A stretch of DNA of 46,826 nucleotides, taken from the NCBI GenBank assembly GCA_905233855.1, contig CAJOGA010000001.1:1-46826 (forward strand), given 5' to 3'. Of this stretch, positions 9,052 to 19,377 are shown piece by piece; position 1 is the stretch's first letter; each line of letters starts with the position of its first letter. A program made the position numbers and the translations under genes. Source of the stretch: an uncultured Clostridia bacterium. GTDB taxonomy: Bacteria > Bacillota > Clostridia > UBA1381 > CAJOGA01. Below the pieces are notes generated by a model, which saw only the letters and a list, made by a program, of their open reading frames with translations, ran no database searches and had not been told where the DNA came from.

Positions 9052-11127
9052 TTGAACAGTTTTTCATCGGAAAATATCAGAAATATTGTGTTGCTGGGAC
9101 ACAGCAAGGCAGGAAAAACCACATTGACGGAAGCTATGCTGTTTAATGCGGGTGTTACAGACCGGCTGGGTTCTGTTGCAGACGGCACGACAGTATCGGA
9201 TTACGATCCTGAGGAAATCAAGCGTAAAATTTCGATAAGCACCGCTTTTGCACCTTTTGAATGGAAGGGAAATAAGTTTAATATAATTGATACTCCGGGG
9301 TATTTTGATTTTGTCGGAGGCGTGCAGGAGGGCTTAAGAGCGGCAGACGCCGCACTTATCGTGCTGAGCGGACGCAGCGGCGTTTCTGTCGGAACAGAAA
9401 AGGCTTGGGACGCCGTTAAAGACCGTAATATGCCGGTTATGTTCTTTGTTAATAAGCTGGATGACGAAAGGGCAAATTACCAGGAAACGCTGGAACAGAT
9501 GAAGGAGAAGTTCTCCAAATCTGTCGCACCGTTTGTATATCCTATCAAAGAGGGCGATAAATTCCGTGGGTTCGTTGACATAATAGACCATACGGCAAGA
9601 CGTTACGAGGGTACCGAAAGGGTGGATATACCTGTTCCGGAAGGCATGGAAGATGTTATCGCTCCGTTGCGTGATATGATCATGGAAGCCGTTGCGGAAA
9701 CAAGCGAAGAGCTGATGGATAAATACTTTGCCGGCGAAGAGTTTACCTTCGACGAGATAAAGCAAGCCATACGAAAGGGCGTTAAAGAAGGAACGATATT
9801 GCCTGTATATTGCGGCTCCGCACAGGACAATGTCGGCGTTTTGAGCCTTATGGACAGTATCGGAAAGTATCTTGACGGTGCGGATGCTGTAGACGTTGCG
9901 GCTGTTGACGCCAAAACAGGAGACGTAGTTGAACTAAAACCGGTTGCCGACGAAGCAATGTCTGCAATTGTATTCAAAACGGTTGCCGACCCGTACGTGG
10001 GCAAAATGTCTGTGTTCAGAGTTGTGTCCGGAAAGATAAAGAGCGATTCGGTTGTTTATAATCCGAACACACAAACGGAAGAAAAAATAGGTAAAATATA
10101 TATGCTCAGGGGCAAAAAACAGATAGAAGTTCCGGAAGTATCGGCGGGCGATATTGCGTCGGTAACAAAGCTGGTTAATACAAACACAGGCGACACATTG
10201 TGTTCCGTTTCCAAACCTGTTATTTTGGAGGGTATAGATTTTCCTGAACCTGTTTTGTCAATGGCTGTTACACCGCTTGCCAAAGGTGATGAAGAAAAGA
10301 TAAGTCAAGGTCTTACAAAGCTTTTGGATGAGGATTTAACATTCAAAATAAAAAACAATACCGAAACCAAACAGCTTATAATCTCCGGTCAGGGCGATCA
10401 GCATATAGATGTCATCATCAGCAAGTTAAAGGCTAAATTCGGTGTTAATGTGAAGCTTGAAGAGCCTGTTGTGGCATATCGCGAGACAATACGCGGCAAG
10501 GCAAAGGTTGAAGGCAAACATAAAAAGCAATCCGGCGGACACGGTCAATACGGTCATGTATGGATTGAATTTGAGCCGGGCGATACCGAAGAACTGACAT
10601 TCTGCGAACAGGTATTCGGCGGTGCAGTGCCTAAGAATTTCTTCCCGGCTGTTGAAAAAGGCTTGAGAGAATGTATGCAGAACGGTGTTTTGGCAGGATA
10701 TCCTATGGTTAATGTCAAAGCTACGTTGTTAGACGGTTCATATCACCCTGTAGACTCATCCGAAATGGCATTTAAGGTTGCGGCATCGCTTGCATATAAG
10801 GCAGGAATACCTCAGGCTAAGCCTGTACTTTTGGAGCCTGTCGGCATGTTGAAAACGTATGTGCCGGACGAAATAACCGGTGATGTTATAGGCGATATAA
10901 ATAAGCGTCGCGGACAGATTATGGGCATGGGTGCGTCGGAGATAAAAGGCCTAAGCCTTATAGAAGCTGAAGTGCCTGTGGCTGAAATGTTCAAGTATGC
11001 AACAGATTTGCGTTCCATGAGCCGCGGTAAAGGCAAATTTACCTTTGAATTTTTGCGTTATGATGAGGCTCCGGCAAACGTAACCGAAAAGGTTAAAGCA
11101 GAGGCTGCCGCAAAAAGAGAAGAATAG
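9052..11127 (+). CDS. Elongation factor G-like translational GTPase (EF-G paralogue)
   Basis: 691 aa; GTPase motifs 'GHSKAGKTTL', 'DTPGYFDF', 'NKLD'; EF-G domain IV 'SGGHGQYGHVWIEFEP'. TTG start after AAGGGGG. Divergent N-terminus suggests EF-G2-type rather than the str-operon fusA. Confidence 0.9.
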   Translation: MNSFSSENIRNIVLLGHSKAGKTTLTEAMLFNAGVTDRLGSVADGTTVSDYDPEEIKRKISISTAFAPFEWKGNKFNIIDTPGYFDFVGGVQEGLRAADAALIVLSGRSGVSVGTEKAWDAVKDRNMPVMFFVNKLDDERANYQETLEQMKEKFSKSVAPFVYPIKEGDKFRGFVDIIDHTARRYEGTERVDIPVPEGMEDVIAPLRDMIMEAVAETSEELMDKYFAGEEFTFDEIKQAIRKGVKEGTILPVYCGSAQDNVGVLSLMDSIGKYLDGADAVDVAAVDAKTGDVVELKPVADEAMSAIVFKTVADPYVGKMSVFRVVSGKIKSDSVVYNPNTQTEEKIGKIYMLRGKKQIEVPEVSAGDIASVTKLVNTNTGDTLCSVSKPVILEGIDFPEPVLSMAVTPLAKGDEEKISQGLTKLLDEDLTFKIKNNTETKQLIISGQGDQHIDVIISKLKAKFGVNVKLEEPVVAYRETIRGKAKVEGKHKKQSGGHGQYGHVWIEFEPGDTEELTFCEQVFGGAVPKNFFPAVEKGLRECMQNGVLAGYPMVNVKATLLDGSYHPVDSSEMAFKVAASLAYKAGIPQAKPVLLEPVGMLKTYVPDEITGDVIGDINKRRGQIMGMGASEIKGLSLIEAEVPVAEMFKYATDLRSMSRGKGKFTFEFLRYDEAPANVTEKVKAEAAAKREE

Positions 11128-11144
11128 TGATTTAACATAAGATT

Positions 11145-11188
11145 TAAAAAAAGCGATTTTTGGTATAACTTCTAAAAATCGCTTTTTT
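11145..11188 (+). terminator. Rho-independent terminator after EF-G paralogue
   Basis: AAAAAAGCGATTTTTgg...ctAAAAATCGCTTTTTT. Confidence 0.85.
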
Positions 11189-11275
11189 AAATGGTCGAAA
11201 AAAGCAGAAAAAAGAAAATTTATATATAGCTTTTTTTATAATTATATGTTACAATACATGTTGGTGTATTTATGA

Positions 11276-11293
11276 TAATTAAATTTTTAACAA
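11276..11293 (+). promoter_or_regulatory. Candidate Rex operator upstream of hydrogenase operon
   Basis: TAATTAA-ATTT-TTAACAA matches the Clostridial Rex consensus TTGTTAA-N4-TTAACAA except for 2 positions in the left arm. Confidence 0.55.
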
Positions 11294-11351
11294 TCTTAGC
11301 ATGAACAGGTTAGAACCCAAAATTCTAAGTAACTTAAAGGAGGACTTATTA

Positions 11352-11843
11352 ATGAGCAACCAGGCAAAATACGTTTTTAAAGGAACGCCTGAACAAGAAC
11401 AAGAACTTTTAAAAGTTATCGACAAATACAAAAACACAGAAGGAGCTTTGATCCCTATATTGCACGAAGCACAGGAGATATACGGATATCTGCCTTTAGA
11501 GGTTCAGAAAATAGTATCGGAAAATGCTAACATACCTCTTGCTGAAATATACGGTGTAGTAACCTTTTACGCTCAATTTTCTTTGGTGCCTAAGGGTGAA
11601 TACAGTATAGCAGTCTGTCTGGGAACGGCTTGTTACGTTAAAGGTTCGGGAAACATTCTTGAAAAAATAAAAGAAAAACTTGGTATAGACGTTGGCGAAT
11701 GCAGCGAAGACGGAAAATTCTCGCTTGATGCAACACGTTGTATCGGAGCGTGCGGTCTTGCACCTGTTATGACCGTTAACGATGAGGTTTACGGCAGACT
11801 GGAAGTCAAAGACGTTGATAAAATATTAGAAAAATATATGTAA
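11352..11843 (+). CDS. NuoE/HydC-like [2Fe-2S] subunit of NAD-linked [FeFe]-hydrogenase
   Basis: 'HEAQEIYGYLPLEVQKIVSENANIPLAEIYGVVTFYAQF...CLGTACYVKGSGNI...CIGACGLAPVMTVN', thioredoxin-like 2Fe-2S. Start ATG 11352 after AAAGGAGGA. Confidence 0.94.
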   Translation: MSNQAKYVFKGTPEQEQELLKVIDKYKNTEGALIPILHEAQEIYGYLPLEVQKIVSENANIPLAEIYGVVTFYAQFSLVPKGEYSIAVCLGTACYVKGSGNILEKIKEKLGIDVGECSEDGKFSLDATRCIGACGLAPVMTVNDEVYGRLEVKDVDKILEKYM

Positions 11844-11845
11844 TT

Positions 11846-12409
11846 ATGAGAGAGTTATCACTTCATATACTTGATATTGTTCAAAATTCTATAACAGCCG
11901 GGGCAAAACTTGTTATTATTAATATTGTTGAAGATATAAACTTAGATGAACTTGTTATAGAAATAATAGATAACGGAAAAGGAATGGATGATGAAACGAT
12001 TAAGCGAGTGATGGATCCGTTCTATACAACGCGTACCACACGCAAGGTCGGACTTGGCATACCGCTTTTTAAAAACGCCGCACTTACAACCGGAGGAAAG
12101 TTTTATATAACAAGCCGGCAGGGCAGCGGAACAATCGAAACTGCGGTGTTCAAACACAGCAGTATAGACCGTCAGCCGATAGGCGATATGTCGCAAACAA
12201 TGCTTACACTTATGACCGGTAATGAAAATATAGACTTTTTATATTACCACAGATACGTAAGCGGTGAGCAGAATGATCAATTTATATTCGACACAAGGCA
12301 GATAAAGCAAGCACTTGGCGGTGCGGATGTAAATGTACCGGAAATTTATATGTGGATAAAAGAATATATACAAGAAGGAATCTCAAATTTATACGGAGGT
12401 GTGCAGTAA
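11846..12409 (+). CDS. Orphan histidine-kinase-like ATPase (HATPase_c) in hydrogenase operon
   Basis: 'EIIDNGKGMDDETIKRVMDPFYTTRTTRKVGLGIPLFKNAALTTGGKF' N/G boxes; no HisKA or transmembrane region (187 aa). Confidence 0.88.
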   Translation: MRELSLHILDIVQNSITAGAKLVIINIVEDINLDELVIEIIDNGKGMDDETIKRVMDPFYTTRTTRKVGLGIPLFKNAALTTGGKFYITSRQGSGTIETAVFKHSSIDRQPIGDMSQTMLTLMTGNENIDFLYYHRYVSGEQNDQFIFDTRQIKQALGGADVNVPEIYMWIKEYIQEGISNLYGGVQ

Positions 12410-12780
12410 TGAAATCTTTGGCAGAATTGGAAGCATTGAGAAAATCAACTTTAGAGAAAATCAATTTAAGAAAAGAAGACGGAGACGGTGCAAGAGTTGT
12501 TGTCGGTATGGCAACATGCGGTATTGCGGCAGGTGCAAGACCTGTGCTTAACGCATTTATGGAGGAAATAGCAAAAAGAAATCTTGATAATGTTACGGTA
12601 ACACAAACAGGATGTATCGGTTTGTGTCAGTACGAGCCGATTGTTGAAATATATACACCGGGTCTTGAAAAAGTAACTTATGCAAAGGTTAAACCGGAAA
12701 TGGTTGCTCAAATTGTAACAGAGCATATTGTTAACGGAAAGCCTTGCAGCCAATATACTATCGGCAACGTTCAAAAGTAA
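12409..12780 (+). CDS. Small (2Fe-2S) thioredoxin-like ferredoxin domain protein
   Basis: 'VVVGMATCGIAAGARPVLNAFMEE...VTVTQTGCIGLCQYEPIVEIY', four Cys. ATG overlaps the preceding TAA. Confidence 0.9.
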   Translation: MKSLAELEALRKSTLEKINLRKEDGDGARVVVGMATCGIAAGARPVLNAFMEEIAKRNLDNVTVTQTGCIGLCQYEPIVEIYTPGLEKVTYAKVKPEMVAQIVTEHIVNGKPCSQYTIGNVQK

Positions 12781-12798
12781 TTTAGGAGGTCAGCTTAA

Positions 12799-14592
12799 AT
12801 GGAATTGTATAGAAGCCATGTGCTTGTCTGTGGCGGTACGGGGTGTACCTCTTCCAAGAGCCAGTTGGTTATGGAAAACATGGAGAAGTACATCAAAGAA
12901 TATAACCTTGATAAAGAGGTTAAAGTTGTAAAAACCGGTTGTTTCGGTCTCTGTGCCTTGGGCCCTGTAGTTGTAGTGTATCCTGAAGGTGCGTTTTACA
13001 GTATGGTAACTCCGGAAGACACCAAGGAAATTGTTGAAGAACATCTTTTAAAGGGAAGAATAGTAAAACGTTTGTTGTATTCTCCAACAGCTGAAGAAGA
13101 TGATATCAAATCTCTTAATGAGGTTGATTTCTATAAAAAGCAAAAACGTATCGCATTAAGAAACTGCGGTGTTATAAATCCTGAAATAATCGACGAATAT
13201 ATAGCGTTCGACGGTTACAAAGCTTTGGGTAAGGTGTTAACCGAAATGACACCTGAACAGGTTGTTAACGAAATAAAAGAATCGGGTTTACGCGGACGCG
13301 GCGGCGGCGGTTTCCCTACAGGTTTGAAATGGGATTTTACAGCAAAAGCTGTGGGCGATCAGAAATACGTTGCCTGTAACGCCGATGAAGGCGACCCGGG
13401 TGCATTCATGGACAGAAGTATATTGGAAGGCGATCCTCACAGCGTAATTGAGGCAATGGCTATTGCCGCTTATGCTGTTGGTGCAAACCAAGGTTATATA
13501 TACATCAGAGCGGAATATCCTATCGCTGTAAAACGTTTGCAGATAGCAATCGGTCAGGCAAGGGAATACGGTTTGTTGGGTAAAAACATCTTCGGTACCG
13601 ATTTCTGCTTTGACATTGATATACGTCTTGGTGCCGGTGCGTTTGTTTGCGGTGAAGAAACAGCACTTATGACATCTATCGAAGGCCATCGCGGTGAGCC
13701 GAGACCACGTCCTCCGTTCCCGGCTGTTAAAGGTTTGTTTGCAAAACCTACATTGCTCAACAATGTTGAGACGTACGCAAATATTCCTGTAATAATCAAT
13801 AACGGTGCTAAATGGTTTGCTGAAATCGGTACAGAAAAAAGTAAAGGCACAAAGGTGTTTGCTCTCGGCGGCAAAATTGTGAACACAGGTCTTGTTGAAA
13901 TTCCTATGGGTACAACGTTGAGAGAGATCGTTGAAGAAATAGGCGGCGGCATACCGAACGGTAAAAAGTTCAAAGCTGCTCAGACAGGCGGACCTTCGGG
14001 CGGATGTATTCCTGCGTCGCTTATAGATACTCCTATTGACTATGACTCATTGATAAGCATAGGTGCAATGATGGGTTCCGGCGGTCTTATCGTAATGGAC
14101 GAAACAACATGTATGGTTGATATAGCTAAGTTCTTCCTTGAATTTACTGTTGATGAATCATGCGGTAAGTGTGCACCATGTCGTATCGGTACAAGAAGGA
14201 TGCTTGAAATATTGGAAAAGATAACGTCCGGCAAAGGTGAAATGGAAGATATTGAAAAGCTTAAGAAACTGGCAAACGGAATTAAAGCATCTGCACTTTG
14301 CGGACTCGGACAAACAGCACCTAACCCTGTTTTAAGCACATTGAGATATTTTGAAGATGAATATATAGCTCACGTTGTAGACAAGAAATGTCCTGCAGGC
14401 GTATGTAAAGACTTGCTGCAATACAAGATCAATCCTGAATTATGTAAGGGTTGCAGCTTGTGTGCAAGAAACTGTCCTGTACAGGCTATCAGCGGTCAGG
14501 TTAAATCTCCGTTCACTATCGACCCTGAGAAATGTATCAAATGTGGTGTCTGTGCATCTTCATGTAAGTTTAATGCTATAAGCAAGCAATAA
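12799..14592 (+). CDS. NuoF/HydB-like flavoprotein subunit of NAD-linked [FeFe]-hydrogenase
   Basis: N-terminal 2Fe-2S domain; NuoF core 'RGRGGGGFPTGLKW', 'NADEGDPGAFMDR', 'GAGAFVCGEETALMTSIEGHRGEPRPRPPFP', 'ESCGKCAPCRIGTRRM'; C-terminal 2x[4Fe-4S]. Confidence 0.96.
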   Translation: MELYRSHVLVCGGTGCTSSKSQLVMENMEKYIKEYNLDKEVKVVKTGCFGLCALGPVVVVYPEGAFYSMVTPEDTKEIVEEHLLKGRIVKRLLYSPTAEEDDIKSLNEVDFYKKQKRIALRNCGVINPEIIDEYIAFDGYKALGKVLTEMTPEQVVNEIKESGLRGRGGGGFPTGLKWDFTAKAVGDQKYVACNADEGDPGAFMDRSILEGDPHSVIEAMAIAAYAVGANQGYIYIRAEYPIAVKRLQIAIGQAREYGLLGKNIFGTDFCFDIDIRLGAGAFVCGEETALMTSIEGHRGEPRPRPPFPAVKGLFAKPTLLNNVETYANIPVIINNGAKWFAEIGTEKSKGTKVFALGGKIVNTGLVEIPMGTTLREIVEEIGGGIPNGKKFKAAQTGGPSGGCIPASLIDTPIDYDSLISIGAMMGSGGLIVMDETTCMVDIAKFFLEFTVDESCGKCAPCRIGTRRMLEILEKITSGKGEMEDIEKLKKLANGIKASALCGLGQTAPNPVLSTLRYFEDEYIAHVVDKKCPAGVCKDLLQYKINPELCKGCSLCARNCPVQAISGQVKSPFTIDPEKCIKCGVCASSCKFNAISKQ

Positions 14593-14651
14593 TAACAACA
14601 CTTTTTGCATAACCTATCACAAAAAGAATTTATGGAAGGAGCCAACAACAA

Positions 14652-16385
14652 ATGGTTAATATAAAAATAAACGGTAAAGACTATTCTGTGGCAGAAGGCA
14701 CAACCGTTCTTGAAGCTGCAAGAAGTGTCGGAATTGATATACCAACATTATGCTATTTAAAAGGCGTTAATGAAATTGGTGCTTGCCGTATGTGTCTTGT
14801 TGAAGTAAAAGGAGCCAGAGCACTTCAGGCAGCGTGCGTATATCCTGTAAGCGAAGGTATGGAGGTTATGACAAACACTCCTGCCGTTAGAAATGCAAGA
14901 AAACTTAATTTGGAATTAATTCTTTCAACACATGACAGAAAATGTCTGACATGTGTGAGAAACAGAAACTGCGAGCTTCAGGCATTGGCCGACAATCTCG
15001 GCGTAACAGACATCGCATATGAAGGTATCAGAAATGAATATGACATTGACGAAATTTCTCCGTCAATCGTGCGTGATAACAACAAATGTATTTTGTGTAA
15101 ACGTTGTGTAAGCACATGTAAAAATGTTCAGACAGTCGCTGTTATTGACGCTAAAAACAGAGGCTTCAACACTGAAATAGGCTGTGCGTTTGATATGCCT
15201 CTTGCAGAAACTCCGTGTGTAAACTGCGGACAGTGTATCACAGCATGTCCTGTTGGTGCATTAAGAGAAAAATCCGATATCGACAGAGTATGGGCTGCGC
15301 TTGCAGACCCTGACAAGCACGTTGTTGTTCAAACAGCACCTGCTGTAAGAGCAGGCTTGGGTGAAGAATTTGACATGCCTATAGGCACGCCTGTAACCGG
15401 TAAAATGGCTAACGCTTTGAAACAAATCGGTTTTGACAAAGTGTTTGACACCGATACAGGTGCTGACCTGACAATCATGGAAGAAGGCACAGAAGTTATT
15501 GAAAGAATACAAAACGGCGGTAAGCTGCCTGTTATAACATCATGTAGTCCGGGTTGGGTTAAGTTCTGTGAACACAATTTCCCAGATTTTCTTGACAATT
15601 TGTCAAGTGCAAAATCTCCGCATGAGATGTTTGGTGCCGTTTTGAAAACATACTACGCACAAAAACAGGGAATAGACCCTAAAAATATCGTAGTTGTTTC
15701 TATCATGCCATGTACAGCTAAAAAGTTTGAAGCTCAAAGACCTGAACTTTCCAACGGCGATTTGCAGGATGTTGACATAGTTTTAACAACCAGAGAGCTT
15801 GGAAGAATGATAAAACAGGCAGGTATAGACTTTAAAAATATTGAAGATGCACCGTTTGATAATCCGTTTGGCGAAGCAACAGGTGCAGGCGTTATCTTTG
15901 GTGCAACCGGCGGTGTTATGGAAGCAGCGTTAAGAACGGTTGCTGAAGTGTTAACCGGTAAGTCTATTGAAAATTGCGACTATACCGATGTTCGCGGTAC
16001 AGACGGCATAAAGAGAGCAGAAATTAAGGTTGGCGATTTGACATTAAAAGCAGCTGTTGCACACGGCCTCGGCAATGCAAGAAAGTTGCTTGAAGCAATA
16101 AGAGAGGGTAAGGAAAATTACCACTTTGTTGAAATAATGGCATGTCCGGGCGGTTGTGTAACCGGCGGCGGTCAACCTATCAGAAGTGCTAAAGAGCGTA
16201 TGGATATAGACCTTAAAGCTGAAAGAGCAAAGGCTTTGTATTCGGAAGATATCAACTCTCAAATAAGAAAATCTCATGAAAACCCTGTTATCAAGAAATT
16301 GTATGACGAATTCTTTGAGAAACCGGGAAGTCATAAGGCTCATGAGTTGTTGCATACTCATTACGCTAAGAGAGAAAATTATTAA
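14652..16385 (+). CDS. [FeFe]-hydrogenase catalytic subunit (HydA-like, group A)
   Basis: H-cluster motifs TSCSPGW (L1), MPCTAKKFE (L2), EIMACPGGCVTGGGQP (L3); N-terminal 2Fe-2S, HDRKCLTC His-ligated cluster, two 4Fe-4S motifs; C-terminal small-subunit domain. Confidence 0.97.
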   Translation: MVNIKINGKDYSVAEGTTVLEAARSVGIDIPTLCYLKGVNEIGACRMCLVEVKGARALQAACVYPVSEGMEVMTNTPAVRNARKLNLELILSTHDRKCLTCVRNRNCELQALADNLGVTDIAYEGIRNEYDIDEISPSIVRDNNKCILCKRCVSTCKNVQTVAVIDAKNRGFNTEIGCAFDMPLAETPCVNCGQCITACPVGALREKSDIDRVWAALADPDKHVVVQTAPAVRAGLGEEFDMPIGTPVTGKMANALKQIGFDKVFDTDTGADLTIMEEGTEVIERIQNGGKLPVITSCSPGWVKFCEHNFPDFLDNLSSAKSPHEMFGAVLKTYYAQKQGIDPKNIVVVSIMPCTAKKFEAQRPELSNGDLQDVDIVLTTRELGRMIKQAGIDFKNIEDAPFDNPFGEATGAGVIFGATGGVMEAALRTVAEVLTGKSIENCDYTDVRGTDGIKRAEIKVGDLTLKAAVAHGLGNARKLLEAIREGKENYHFVEIMACPGGCVTGGGQPIRSAKERMDIDLKAERAKALYSEDINSQIRKSHENPVIKKLYDEFFEKPGSHKAHELLHTHYAKRENY

Positions 16386-16396
16386 ACCTATTAATA

Positions 16397-16424
16397 GAAA
16401 GCCCGGCTATGGAGCCGGGCTTTC
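16397..16424. terminator. Rho-independent terminator after hydA
   Basis: GAAAGCCCGGCtatggAGCCGGGCTTTC. Confidence 0.85.
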
Positions 16425-16440
16425 TTATACAACCAAAAAA

Positions 16441-16472
16441 AATCATCTTGCACAAAAATGTGCAAGATGATT
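16441..16472. terminator. Perfect inverted repeat between convergent genes; likely terminator for the minus-strand gene
   Basis: AATCATCTTGCACA-aaaa-TGTGCAAGATGATT, 14-bp perfect arms; on the minus strand it is followed by TTTTTT. Confidence 0.7.
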
Positions 16473-16489
16473 ACAATAGTTATTAAGTT

Positions 16490-16702
16490 TTACGCTTCTT
16501 TTGCGGCAAGAAAATCGTTTATCTTCTTAACCAAAGCATCAGGGTCTGTGTCGTGAACGGCACAAGCATCTTCGATTGACTCTCCGCTGGACGAAGGACA
16601 ACCCAAACAATGCATGCCCATTTCAAAGAAGAACTGAGCTGTTTCTGCGTCCATTTTTAACACATCCATTATAATCATGTCTTTTGTTACTGTTTTGCTC
16701 AT
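16490..16702 (-). CDS. DUF1858 domain-containing protein (hybrid-cluster-associated redox disulfide domain)
   Basis: 70 aa 'KDMIIMDVLKMDAETAQFFFEMGMHCLGCPSSSGESIEDACAVHDTDPDALVKKINDFL', CxxC. Confidence 0.92.
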   Translation of the reverse strand: MSKTVTKDMIIMDVLKMDAETAQFFFEMGMHCLGCPSSSGESIEDACAVHDTDPDALVKKINDFLAAKEA

Positions 16703-16750
16703 AGCTTTACATCCTCCGTTATATATTTTTTAGCATACATAATGCCATGT

Positions 16751-18709
16751 TTAACTGTTTGAATTATCGGCTGAATCTGTGTTTGCAGATTCTGTAACCG
16801 TGTCCGCATCGCCGGATTCATCATCCGGTTTTGTCTGTTCAAACACACCGTTAAAAGCTTTTTCAAATTCTGCTGAATCTATAGTCTCTTTTTCAAGCAA
16901 TGCCTTTGCAACGTTGTGCAGCTTATCTATATTCTGGGTAAGCAATGTTACACATCTTTCGTACTGTTGTTCCACAATGTTACGTATCTCAACATCAATT
17001 TCTGCCGCAACCTGTTCGCTGTATATTTTTGAATGGCCAAAATCACGGCCTATAAACACTTCTTGCTGATTATCCAACGATACAGGACCGATAGCGTCGC
17101 TCATACCGTATCGTGTTACCATAGCTCTTGCAATTTCCGTGGCACGTTGCAAATCGTTTGATGCACCCGTGCTTATATCGTCTAACACGAGACTTTCAGC
17201 CACACGTCCGGCAAGCAGGATAACAATGTTGTCCAACATTTCGTTTTTGGACATATACGAATGGTCTTCCTCAGGCAGATGCATTGTGAAACCGCCTGCT
17301 CTGCCACGCGGAATTATTGACACCTGATGCACCTTTTCTTTTGACGGCATCAGTTTTGTTATAACGGCATGACCTGCTTCGTGGTATGCAGTCAGCTTCT
17401 TTTCCTTGTCGTTGATTATTCTGGATTTTTTCTCGGTACCCATCATAACCCTTATTATAGCTTTGTCAAAATCCTCCATATTTATTTCGGATTTATTCTT
17501 TCTTGCAGCCAGAATAGCCGCTTCATTTACTATATTGGCAAGGTCCGCACCGGTAAAGCCGACAGTAGTTTTTGCTATAACGTCAAGATTTACATCGCTT
17601 GCCAAAGGTTTGTTGGTAGTGTGAACCTTAAGTATTGCTTCGCGGCCTTTAACATCCGGCACGTCAACCAATATCTGACGGTCGAATCTTCCCGGACGCA
17701 AAAGTGCACTGTCCAAGATATCTGCTCTGTTTGTTGCGGCAATTACGATAACTCCTTCGTTAACACCAAAACCGTCCATTTCCACAAGTAACTGGTTAAG
17801 TGTTTGCTCGCGTTCGTCATGTCCGCCGCCGAGGCCTGCACCTCTCTGACGTCCGACAGCGTCGATTTCATCTATGAATATAATACTTGGGCGGTTCTTT
17901 TTGGCTTGTTCAAATAAGTCTCTTACTCTTGACGCACCAACACCGACATAAAGCTCCACAAAATCAGAACCGCTTATGCTGAAGAACGGAACACCCGCTT
18001 CACCGGCAACAGCCTTTGCCAGCAGGGTTTTACCTGTTCCCGGAGGGCCCACCAGCAACACGCCTTTAGGTATTCTTGCACCTATATCGGTGAAACGTTT
18101 CGGGTTTTTCAAAAATTCAACAACTTCAACGAGTTCTGCCTTTTCTTCATCGGCACCTGCAACATCGTTGAAGGTTACCTTTTTTTTGCCGTCGTCTCCG
18201 GCTATTTTAGCACGGCTTTTTGTGAAAGCGTTGCCTCTGCCGCCGGCCTGTTGATTCATTATGAATGTCCAGCCGACTAAAACAATACCCACGAGGAATA
18301 ACGGTCCCAACAACGACATCCACCATGGCTGCGGTTTTGACGGATTTGCGGTATAGTTGGTTATAGTTCCGTCTTTTACCTGACGCAAGATGGTTTCACC
18401 AAGGTCTTGATGGAATATCTCGTATGACGGAATATCAACCTCCATGCGATTTACTTTATAGTTCCCGTCCGGCAATTTTTCAACCGGTTTTGACGGATCG
18501 CCCAAAACGGCAACTGCCACATTATCGCTCACTGTAAGTTCTGTAACGTGTCCGGCTTCAACTTCGCGGATAAGGTCGGAATATTTTTTCTGGTTATTGT
18601 TTTGAACCCATGAATCCAACGCCATCCATGCAATAAAAACAATAAGCATTATGCTTATCCATATACTGAAATTTTTTAAGTATTTTTGCAAATGTTTCAC
18701 TCCAATCAA
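16751..18709 (-). CDS. ftsH: ATP-dependent zinc metalloprotease FtsH
   Basis: '[32 protein letters not shown]', SRH, 'HEAGHA' zinc motif. Confidence 0.98.
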   Translation of the reverse strand: MIGVKHLQKYLKNFSIWISIMLIVFIAWMALDSWVQNNNQKKYSDLIREVEAGHVTELTVSDNVAVAVLGDPSKPVEKLPDGNYKVNRMEVDIPSYEIFHQDLGETILRQVKDGTITNYTANPSKPQPWWMSLLGPLFLVGIVLVGWTFIMNQQAGGRGNAFTKSRAKIAGDDGKKKVTFNDVAGADEEKAELVEVVEFLKNPKRFTDIGARIPKGVLLVGPPGTGKTLLAKAVAGEAGVPFFSISGSDFVELYVGVGASRVRDLFEQAKKNRPSIIFIDEIDAVGRQRGAGLGGGHDEREQTLNQLLVEMDGFGVNEGVIVIAATNRADILDSALLRPGRFDRQILVDVPDVKGREAILKVHTTNKPLASDVNLDVIAKTTVGFTGADLANIVNEAAILAARKNKSEINMEDFDKAIIRVMMGTEKKSRIINDKEKKLTAYHEAGHAVITKLMPSKEKVHQVSIIPRGRAGGFTMHLPEEDHSYMSKNEMLDNIVILLAGRVAESLVLDDISTGASNDLQRATEIARAMVTRYGMSDAIGPVSLDNQQEVFIGRDFGHSKIYSEQVAAEIDVEIRNIVEQQYERCVTLLTQNIDKLHNVAKALLEKETIDSAEFEKAFNGVFEQTKPDDESGDADTVTESANTDSADNSNS

Positions 18710-18833
18710 TTTGTTTTGGAAATATCTAACATCATATCACATTTGAAATAAAAAAACAACTGATAAATTGTGAATAAGATATGAACATACAATAATCATT
18801 GTCAGAATTAGCTTTTTTAATACATATGAGATA

Positions 18834-19373
18834 TTATTTTTCATACACACTTCTTTTTAAAACGCCTATGTAAGGTAAGTTGCGATATTTTTGAGCATAA
18901 TCCAAGCCGTACCCAACAACAAACTCATTCTCTATGTCAAATCCCTTATAATCGGCTTCTATGACAGACACTCTGCGTGCCGGTTTATTCAGCAGAGAAC
19001 ATATCTTCAAGCTTTCCGGGTTTTGCGAAAGAATAATTTCCTTAAACTTCGACAGGGTAGTACCGGTGTCTATAATATCTTCCACAACAATAATATTCTT
19101 GCCGTTAACATCAAAATTCAAACCGCCTATAATGTCCACTTTTTGGCTTGAAACGGACCCGTTTCCGTAGCTGGACAGGCGTATAAATTCAATGTCAATA
19201 TCAGATGTTAAATGACGGACAAGGTCGGCGGCAAAGATAGCGCTGCCTTTTAAAATGACAACCAACGTTATGGGCCGATTTTCAAAGTCCTTGTTGATAA
19301 CATCCGCCATTTCTTTTACGCGATTTGCAATTTCCTGTTCCGTAAACAATATCTTTTCTAAATCGTTGTGCAT
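18834..19373 (-). CDS. hpt: Hypoxanthine phosphoribosyltransferase
   Basis: 'LVVILKGSAIFAADLVRHL...VVEDIIDTGTTLSK', HPRT PRPP motif. Follows tilS. Confidence 0.95.
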   Translation of the reverse strand: MHNDLEKILFTEQEIANRVKEMADVINKDFENRPITLVVILKGSAIFAADLVRHLTSDIDIEFIRLSSYGNGSVSSQKVDIIGGLNFDVNGKNIIVVEDIIDTGTTLSKFKEIILSQNPESLKICSLLNKPARRVSVIEADYKGFDIENEFVVGYGLDYAQKYRNLPYIGVLKRSVYEK

Positions 19374-19377
19374 GTGT

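Noticed and set aside
16441-16472. 14-bp perfect inverted repeat considered as a mobile-element end or operator
   Set aside because: Single copy, in a convergent intergenic region and flanked by a T-run on the minus strand; better explained as a terminator.
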